From assembly GCF_905475395.1 (NCBI RefSeq), contig NC_058342.1:30028140-30092139 (forward strand): a DNA stretch of 64,000 bases, given 5' to 3'. This document shows positions 56,195-64,000 of this stretch, piece by piece; positions within the stretch are counted from its first letter, which is position 1, and each line of letters starts with the position of its first letter. The notes below the pieces were generated by a model, which saw only the letters and a list, made by a program, of their open reading frames with translations, was not told where the DNA came from and did no database searches. The position numbers were made by a program, and so were the translations under genes. The DNA comes from Chrysoperla carnea. Taxonomy: Eukaryota; Arthropoda; Insecta; Neuroptera; Chrysopidae.

Positions 56195-56350
56195 GGTGAC
56201 CCTGCATAATTTTCAATTCTCAACCTCCCGACAAAAATTCAGCAATCATTATGCTAATTTTTTCTTTTTGGACCTTGGAAAAATTTTTAAAAACCCGACC
56301 ACCCGTCAAAAACTTCTAAGCTTGTCTCTACCGGACGAGGCCTCGTCCGG
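56195..56350 (-). repeat. Dispersed repeat family S, copy 3
   Basis: Same orientation as 240-460: AATTCAGCAATCATTATGCT, TTTTTAAAAACCCGACCACC, AAACTTCTAAGC and GGACGAGGCC. GGACGAGGCCTCGTCC at 56334 is a perfect 16-bp palindrome. Confidence 0.6.
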
Positions 56351-57018
56351 TCATACCAGCTCTCAGAAATAAACAACGGAATACTATCAACTGTAAATAA
56401 ACTTGGTTTAGAAATGTACGGTAAATTAAGTGGCAAATTTCATTTGTGGGCCAACATAAACTCGTCTGTATCCAACAAGAGATGAATACTATGTGATACA
56501 GAATTCATAATCTATGTATAATAGCTCAGTGACCATAATGATAAAGATAAAGTCTCCCACCGCAGCACATATATACAGCTAAATATAACGACCAATAGAC
56601 ATACCCAATTTTTTTCCTTTTTTTTTTTTTAAATCAACAAACTTTGTTGAACCTATTTTTCTCGTAGTGAGATATTCTTCTCGTTTTGTACAAAACACAA
56701 ACATATATATAGAAAATGACCGTAAATCTAACAATGTTGACCACGAATCATAAATTATGTGTAAAAGTCTAGTTCATGCTTCATGTGACTCTTTCATACA
56801 CGCAAAATAATATATTTTTACTTCCTTATACAGTCAAGTCTCGACAGACATGTTACCGAGTGCTCATATGAATACTTCCAATTGAAACATGTATTGGTTC
56901 TCCGAAAGATGTCATTTTATAAAGAATAACCAATGTTGCGTTTAAAATAAAGTTGTTTCTTTTGGAGAAGAAGAAATAAGTTTAACGATTTTATTATACA
57001 ACCGATGATGTACAATTC
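56351..57018. other. Spacer, no gene recognised
   Basis: ACAGTCAAGTCTCGACAGAC at 56830 resembles a pogo-type end without a partner. No coding region is seen. Confidence 0.45.
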
Positions 57019-57312
57019 TTAAGGTAGTTGACTTGTAATAAGTTTAGACTTTTATTGTACTAAAAAGTAGAAAATAATTTTATCTATGAGTCATTCATAC
57101 CCGACTTATTGTAAAAGTTTGAGGCGCTTAATATCAAGAATGAAACGAAAAATAGTTAGGCATGTGGAGTAGACGAAGCGTTCCGGTTAATTTTTAATAT
57201 TTTAAATCAAGCGTCTCAAGCTTTTACAATTAGCCGAGTATGAGTAAATAATAGATAAAATTATTTTCTACTTTTTAGTACAATAAAAGCTTGTCCCTTA
57301 ACAAGTATTTTT
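57019..57312. mobile_element. Fold-back element family G
   Basis: TTTTATTGTACTAAAAAGTA, GAAAATAATTTTATCTATGA and TTGTAAAAGTTTGAGGCGCTT on the left are mirrored by AAGCGTCTCAAGCTTTTACAA, ATAGATAAAATTATTTTCTA and CTTTTTAGTACAATAAAAGC on the right. Arms are about 95 bases with a centre of about 85. TTAA is present near both outer ends (57019 and 57299), followed on the left by GGTAGTTGACTTG, similar to the TTAA-GGTAGT start of family A. There is no ORF. Confidence 0.75.
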
Positions 57313-58570
57313 TATTAAAATTTTTATTTGTGTATGTTTTATCAAATAAGCAATTTTTATGATTAATTGATTATTATGAACTTTATTGGTTTGACTTCAA
57401 TCATATTGTACATAATATGGAAATCAATGAGTTCCATATGTACAATTCAGGAGTACGATTTAGACGACTGAAGAGTACCTTTTTTGAAACTCTTTCCACC
57501 GTCATATCATTTTAAACATTTGCGCAATGATTTTTTACAATAAACTGAAATAAAAATGTTTTCGTATTAAAACCTTCCGAGAAGAATACGGAACAAACAA
57601 AGCATTTAAAAGCCACCAACGTACTAGGGAGACATTTTTTACGTCGGTTGTTATAAAAGTTATAATGGAAGCGCCGGTTAACAACATATTTACATAAGCA
57701 ATAAAAAATTAGTTTCGTACACAGCTAGGATCAATACCTGAAGATTTTCATAGGGTTGACTGGATTTTTATCAACCATTTCTGTCTTCTGTTCTGTGATG
57801 AAATTTCTCAGCCCCCTGCATGGGGTGAATATTTATAGAAATCAGAGCCATTTATAAATATGCAACCCACGTAAGGAGCGCAGAAAGTTAGTTACTCATC
57901 GAACATTGTTTACTGCAGCCGGCTTTAGTTCCGTCCATAAAACTTGTGTCGTGTCCCAGCCAGAGCCTCTTGCAATCTTTGGCCACAGATTTCACTAAAT
58001 GAGCTGTTTAAGACAAGATTTACAAGTTAAAGAAAATTTAATTTTTTTTGACAAATAGGGATTAAATTGAATAATTTTCCCGTTTTGCCTTATAGTTGGA
58101 ACAATGAGAGACGCTTCAAAGGATAAAATGAAAAAATATTTCAGACAACTTTTGCAAGTGTACTTTTTTGTTTTTAACTTCCAGGCTTGTCTTTTAAAAT
58201 ATGTTTACAAAAGTAATTTGTTATAAAAGAATTCGGTTGAAATTTTTTCTATGACCACCCGGTGTACATCGCCTCTTTTCAAATGAAGAACCTTTTTCCT
58301 CTAAACAGTTGCTCAAGAATATATCTTTCATTTTTTTCTTATATCTTTTTCATCACAGAGAAAAAAAAACAATCTGTGATTGGTCATAACCCGCCTACGA
58401 TAAAACCGGGTGTTCATGCAGAAATATTTGTAAGATTTGTGACCCACATTTTATGTTGCAAAATTTATTGATATGACTCGACGACTAACAACGTACAACC
58501 CCCACCACTACTCTCTGATGACGCTTCGATGCACATGTATACAAGAAACATATGTCTCGTTTTTCGTTTC
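57313..58570. other. Spacer, no gene recognised
   Basis: A 69-codon frame at 58262-58471 in slightly less AT-rich DNA has no recognisable domain. No repeats with second copies are seen. Confidence 0.45.
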
Positions 58571-59111
58571 TTTTTTATACCCTGTATATATGTAATATAT
58601 CTCAAGGTATACTAAGTTTAGTCCCAAGTTTGTAACGCTTAAAAATATTGATGCTATGAACAAAATTTTGGTATAGCTCTTCATAAAATCACCTAATTAG
58701 TACATTATCGGTCGTCTGTCTGTCTATCGTCTCTCGTCTGTCCGTCTGTCATCACGATTACTCAAAAAAGAAAAGAGATATCAAGCTGAAAATTGTATAG
58801 CGTGCTGAGGACGTGAAAAGTGAGGTCGAGTTCGTAAATGAGCAACATAGGTCGTCAATTGGATCTTGTAAACCGTGAAAGATAACCGTGTAAACCGTGA
58901 AATAACCAACTTTAGTTTGAAACATTTTTTCGTAAACAACACTGTTTACCCGTGAGGGCGTAAATTAGGCATAAATCGTATAGTATGTATTATATGAGGT
59001 TGTCAGTTATGTATGTGTGACATGTATGTATGTGTAATGTGACAGAGTAATCAACACTGCCTATACATGGTATTTTAACAATTCACTCAGTCAATTGTTT
59101 GTTTTAACTTG
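58571..59111 (+). mobile_element. HINE-like element, full length
   Basis: From TTTTTTATACCCTGTATATA to the hairpin and TTTTAACTTG. The microsatellite is complex, GTCTGTCTGTCTATCGTCTC continuing with GTCTGTCCGTCTGTC. Part of the AACCGTTAGAGATAG core is scrambled by a small duplication (GTAAACCGTGAAAGATAACC). The 3' subterminal CTATACATGGTAT is intact. Confidence 0.87.
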
Positions 59112-59944
59112 TCTTTTTTTTGTATTTTCATGCATAATGTTTGTGATCCACAAATATTTATTATGATGATTTTTCTTTTATGTCAATTTTTCCGAAGATA
59201 AATTTCAAACGATACACTCTCTTGTATCGATGTATGAAATATACTTCGTTTATGTTTTATTAGGCAACTCTTAAGCTGTATTTTATTTAGGTATATTATT
59301 ATTTATATTTATTTCCCAATACACGAAAAAAATAGTTATTTTTATTAGTTTTATATGTTTTTACTAGACCGTTTTAGTTTGAACCCCCCACCCCCCTTGT
59401 TAATAAAAACAAAATTTAAGTTTTTTGTTCTTTCGTTTAAGTTCGTTATCAAATAAAAAAACTTATATAATTATTAGTCATATAATTATAATAAAATTAT
59501 TTTATATTATTTTAATTATTTAAGCAAATTATTGTTTTTCAATTTCATTATCACTTCTATTTTATTATATTTTCCAAATATGGTTTTGTGGTTACGATAT
59601 TCTCTATATTTCTGCAATTTATACAATTTTAAGGATACATCATTAGCCTAAATACAGTACTAAATGCTTTTCATAATATCAATTCACGAGAGTTGAAGTT
59701 CTTTTAGAAGGTATAAAGTGGGTATTAAACACTAATTGCAATTTATGAAATCTGTGCGTTATTATTGAAATAATCCGATAATGGTTATACCATGGTACAG
59801 CGAATATATAACTGACATGGTATGATCGTTAGATGAACAAAAATTGAAAAATAATAGTTAAAATTTGTAATATCGATATTTCCACAATGTTTTCTTAAAC
59901 ATTAATTACCTATATTTAAAAAACATTACTCATTAATTAAACTT
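59112..59944. other. AT-rich spacer, no gene recognised
   Basis: C-rich CCCCCCACCCCCC at 59384 is isolated in AT-rich DNA. No gene is supported. Confidence 0.5.
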
Positions 59945-60465
59945 GGGATTTCAATAAAACTTTATAAATACAATTTTTGATTAACAAAGTTTTCAAAAAT
60001 CACAAAAAATTCCTAGGTCATCGGGCTTTTTATTATTATTTAATCGTTCAAAGTTGGCTGGAATGATGAATCATATAGGTTATCCTTTTCAATTGGATAT
60101 TTCTATATCAAAAAATCTAGAGATGTTAATAAAAAATTATCTAAAATATTTAGACAATCTTGTAGTTTATAATAATACCATAAAAATATAAGGTAGTCGA
60201 TGATATTAAAACAAAATTTTAATTTAATTATGAGTTCATCGAAGATCCATCATTTGATGAACAGAGACGACTATAGTAAGAGTATTGATGATTGAAGAGA
60301 GATATCTATATTATCAAAGTTATAAGCATCACTTGCACACAATATATTATATATTTTTCTAATTGTGTGGTATTTTAAAGCTGAAAATAATATTTACTTA
60401 TTATATGTACCGTGCAATAAATCAAAACTTTTTTATATTACTATAGGGAAACAAACACCTTAAAT
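59945..60465 (-). repeat. Dispersed repeat family Q, copy 3, with remnant ORF
   Basis: Inverse of the copies at 5284 and 12853. On the plus strand from about 60049 the frame reads KLAGMMNHIGYPFQLDIS, ISKNLEMLIKNYLKYLDNL and VVYNNTIKI before TAA at 60189. The preceding TTTTTATTATTATTTAATCG and TTCAAAG again resemble a 3' splice site. The 76-bp hairpin of copy 1 is absent. Confidence 0.75.
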
Positions 60466-60574
60466 TAAAATAAAATGGTAGGCCTTGATTGGGAATATCA
60501 TAAAGTATGAATATAAAAGTATCGAATAGCTGATTATTTTATTAATATTTAATAAAAAAAATACTGAATTACTA

Positions 60575-60660
60575 CCGGATACTGAATTACTATCCGGTAT
60601 CCGACCGGATAGTGAAAACAGGCCGGATAGGCCAGATACCGGATAGTTACCGGATATCCG
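60575..60660. repeat. Cluster of CCGGATA / TATCCGG motifs
   Basis: Within 86 bases there are five CCGGATA and one TATCCGG on the plus strand, plus related TATCCG and CCAGATACCGG variants, in a strongly AT-rich setting. Spacing is irregular. Such short inverted and direct motifs are common as subterminal transposase-binding sites (for example in hAT elements), but no element ends are identified. Confidence 0.75.
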
Positions 60661-61494
60661 TTTTACCGAATAAATCAATTTTTCAAATATTGAACAAAAG
60701 CCTATTATCATGGAGCAGATATTTACCTGCGCAAGAACATATCGTATTAATTCTCTCTACCATAACATTTTGAACCAATTGTAGATGATTTGATTCCAAC
60801 GAAATAATATTTTATGTACTAATCAAGCTTTTAACTAGACTTGAATTGTTCAAAGTTCATAAATTCGTATTTCAATTGAACCGTTTTACCAAAATGATGT
60901 ATCAATCCTACCTAATAGGGATTAATCTAAAGTAGTGATTATTGAAAATGTATAAACACAAATTATATACTGCGTAGTTATCAGGAATTTATTTCGAAAA
61001 ATTATTTCATTGAAATCAATTTTGTTGTTTTAAACTATTCCGTTCTAACCTTCATTAATTTGCTAGGTAACAGCTTTATTGTGAATAGGTATATAATTCG
61101 GCAAAATATACATTCATTAAGGTAGAATGTCCGTAAACCACTTTTTTAAATATTGAAATACAATTTTGACTATATCTCAAGAAAAAACCTTCGTTCGAAA
61201 TTTTTTTCCCGTTATTTAAAAAGGATATTGGTAAAGTTGGAACTTTTTGCAATGGTAAAATGTCCCTGTTGACTAAAACTGAATTTTAAATCATATCTTA
61301 AATTTAAATCAACATTTCTACAGATTTTGTTCAAAACTAACTTAAGAATACCTTAATTTATGACTAATTCTGTTGTCACAAATATTGTACGTTTAAACTT
61401 GACTTTAACGGACATTACACCTTAAATATGAATGGCGATATATAAAGAGTATCTCTGATTAATATTAAAATAATACTATCAGAAATATAAAGAA
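60661..61494. other. Spacer, no gene recognised
   Basis: TTAAGGTAGAATGTCCGTAA at 61120 echoes 33665. Nothing is coding. Confidence 0.45.
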
Positions 61495-61928
61495 ACTAGC
61501 TTGATACCTACCCGCTTCGCTAGGTTTAATAGTAAAGACTGGTAAAGACCACCGTGTTATAGCCTTCACCTTCTTTGCTCTCACTTATCCCCCTTCCATA
61601 ACTCTCGAAAAATTAATACGGATTGTTTTTCACAAATATATGTACAATTTTCAATTTTTTAATGCAAAATAGTCATAATTCATTGAGTATACCAGAACAG
61701 ATTGGCATGAATTGTTTTTTTATCATTTTAACATTTTTACATTTACCTTTTTTACAGCAGTCTTTAATTTATGGGTCAAAATGATGCTCATAGATGTCGT
61801 AGTGAAATTAGTCTGATGTATGGGCTATATTATTGTAAAGTTTCTATCAAATATATTCAGTAGCTTTTGCGTGAAGCGTCACAAACAATCAAACAAACAA
61901 CCTTACTTTCACATTTATAATATATAGA
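61495..61928 (+). mobile_element. ACTAGCT element family D, uninterrupted copy
   Basis: Head ACTAGCTTGATACCTACCCG with CTTCGCTAGG; then AAATAGTCATAATTCATTGA, ACAGCAGTCTTTAATTTATG, AAACAAACAACCTTACTTTC and the tail CATTTATAATATATAG. It lacks MITE C at the position where the 32.35-kb copy carries it, so it serves as the empty-site reference. Confidence 0.75.
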
Positions 61929-62697
61929 AATATATTATTTCGATTTGAATTGAAATTACAGTAATTTATAGATTGACAATTATTAAGCAAAACAAATTTA
62001 TATGTTCTTTAAATCGGTAATACTGGTTATTTTTTACTTTAAGTGCTGGGGATGTTCGTAATCAAAGTTTGAAAGTACCAAAATTTTTATGTTGTAAGCT
62101 GGAATTGTAAAACGTTTCTTTTGGGATGATATTTATGAAGCTCTTCATTTCACTAAAAATTTACCTGGTTTACAAAAAGTGAAAGGTAAATGGAAAAACG
62201 TAGAAAATACCCGAGCAACATGGACTATTTCGGCCAGTCTATCATATAATTACAGTTTATAATAAGCATAGTTATTTCTATGGTAATTCCAGGACCCCGA
62301 TTTCTATACAAGGAATTAATGTTTTGACATATAACCTTATAATATCAAATGTTTTCGGTTCTATTCAATAATAATTGTTATAGTAATGTCAAATTTGTGA
62401 TAGAAATTTATTATTTTCACTCGAAATCAAAATATTACGATATATTCACGTTTTAAGATGTTTGATATTTGAAAATTCAAGTGATGGTTTTTTTTATTTT
62501 TGCTTGGGGTAGGATGTTTTTTCGGAAAAAAGTCACCAACACTGCTTTCTGGAAAATAATGATTCCAAGAACCAATAGAGGTGTATTGATATTCGTAACC
62601 CATGGGCTTCAAACATTTAAAATGACCAAATCTCTTATAGTGACCAGCCGTCATTAACTTTTATCGGCTATAACGATCAAAGCTTTCAAAATGAACT
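61929..62697. other. Spacer, no gene recognised
   Basis: Antiparallel frames at 62427-62657 have no recognisable domain. Nothing else is supported. Confidence 0.45.
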
Positions 62698-62868
62698 TTT
62701 TATACCATGTATATATGAAATATACATAGTATATTAAGTTTAGTCCTAAGTTTGTAACGCATAAAAATATTGATGCTACGAAAAAAATTTTAGTATAGGT
62801 GTTCACAAAATCACCTAATTAGTCCATTTCCGGTTGTCTGTCTGTCTGTCGTCTGCCGTCTGTCGTAT
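62698..62868 (+). mobile_element. HINE-like element, 5' fragment
   Basis: TTTTATACCATGTATATATG, AGTTTAGTCCTAAGTTTGTA, AATCACCTAATTAGTCC and GTCTGTCTGTCTGTCGTCTG are present. It stops just after the microsatellite. Confidence 0.8.
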
Positions 62869-64000
62869 AACGTTTTAATTGATTTAGCCTATATCGTCCA
62901 GGCTGGATAAGTCAGTTCAAGCAATCGCGATCTTTTTTCGCTTATGAAGATACAAGAGTTTTTTTTTCACTTTTAGAGGTTTTAGACAAAAGCAATATTA
63001 GAAACAATTTTAGTTAATTCCAAATGGAAGGATTATCCATAAATTGCATATGTCAAATACGCTCGACTGTCGCTTATAGAGGCCCAGTCAAGCAAATATC
63101 AATCAGTCTCAGTTATAGAGGTTCAACTGGGGGGAAGAAGGGAAAAAGGCTTTCCCTTATAGGGATTCATGTTTCTCCTTTCTAATAGGGGTTTAAAAAG
63201 ATGAAAATGGGAAAGGCGGTTGTTCTGGCAATTATTCTCACTTGTAGACTTTTCTCGCTTATCCAAGAATGATTTAGTCTGGTTGGGCTGGAAAGAGCTG
63301 GTTCGACAATTTACTGATCTGGCCCCCAAAATCCATCTCCACTACGGTTTCTAATAGTAATATTACTATCTCTATTTAAAGAGAAAATAATTAAATTTAA
63401 ACAAATCAAATCAAATAATTTCATAGAAATCAATGGCATTGTTAAATAGGAAGATTATAATCATATGAATTCATGTAACCGTAGACATTAATTTCAGAGT
63501 TATGTATTATTAGACGCACAATATATAATCGACAATATATCCTATATTCCACCACCTTCGGGGTATAGACATTCTGGTGGATGCTGAATTGTGAATGTAT
63601 TCAAACCAGGGGATGTTACAATAGGTACACACAATAAACGTAGTCCTTTCGGTAAATAATGTTTTACCGAAACCTGACAACTAGTCACCTCGTTCCATGC
63701 ATAAAGTCCCCATATTGTACAATGTGTGTATGTTTGTTGACTATACAGGATGGATGTCGGGACAACATCTCATCCCTTTCACCTTTTGTGTATTATGTGG
63801 ATTTGTATAAATCTGCAACCTTGCCTGTGTTTAATTCAATACATTCTGCATGAGACTAAAGGTATTTATCAAAAATTACATGCGAATTTTTAAATCAACT
63901 GGTGTCATTTTTTTCGCCAAAGTTTAGGGAAAATTGACAACCCATAAACCTCCTACACACTTTCGCGATGTAGCACAAAGATAGGCGAGGAACGAGAATG
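62869..64000. other. Right edge, no gene recognised
   Basis: CGCTTATAGAGG (63072) and related TTATAGAGGTTCAACTGG resemble internal motifs of old pogo-type elements. Short frames at 63123-63329 (minus) and 63659-63853 (plus) have no recognisable domains. No gene can be supported at the edge. Confidence 0.45.

Overview
The window looks like AT-rich, gene-poor nuclear DNA from an animal, most likely an insect. Supporting signs are eukaryotic tRNA-Ser genes with pol III T-run terminators, tRNA-derived SINEs, remnants of non-LTR retrotransposons, many short inverted-repeat elements, pentamers resembling the insect telomere repeat TTAGG, and no bacterial-type operons. I found no complete host protein-coding gene on either strand. 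Almost every long open frame is explained by a repeat, a tRNA or low-complexity DNA. The only frames with protein logic are three C-terminal pieces of non-LTR retrotransposon polyproteins (27.6, 28.6-29.0 and 44.7-45.1 kb), a small frame shared by three copies of a dispersed repeat (5.7, 13.2 and 60.1 kb), and one GC-richer unassigned ORF at 19.33-19.65 kb.

Layout. 0-9 kb: end of a fold-back element, an inverted tRNA-SINE, a second SINE type lying inside a probable DNA-transposon remnant, and the first copies of several families. 9-16 kb: HINE-like copies, a SINE, and a second copy of the 5.3-kb repeat. 16.5-21.5 kb: two near-identical tRNA-Ser(GCT) genes in convergent orientation, with two broken tRNA-Ser halves further along and the unassigned ORF. 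22-34 kb: nested transposon insertions, a TTAGG/TTGGG pentamer block joined to a TGTGGG hexamer block, inverted LINE remnants, and a tandem array whose units alternate in orientation. 34-45 kb: more HINE-like copies, a 140-bp tandem repeat, two copies of a young terminal-inverted-repeat element, and a LINE remnant. 45-64 kb: a pogo/Tigger-like element, a perfect 129-bp-arm palindrome, a run of three HINE-like elements, further copies of earlier families, and a cluster of CCGGATA motifs.

The dominant component is a family of about 0.55 kb with at least 14 full or partial copies. It has ATACCATGTATA near its 5' end, the inverse near its 3' end, an internal GTCT/GTCC microsatellite and a 3' hairpin. 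This architecture matches HINE/DINE-1-type elements, the non-autonomous relatives of Helentrons; that assignment is inference from structure. Nested insertions give relative ages: one inverted-repeat element sits in a HINE-like copy with a TA duplication, and another sits in an ACTAGCT-headed element whose uninterrupted counterpart is present at 61.5 kb.

Family names (A-G, P-S) are local labels. All similarity statements rest on visual alignment inside the window; no database was searched.
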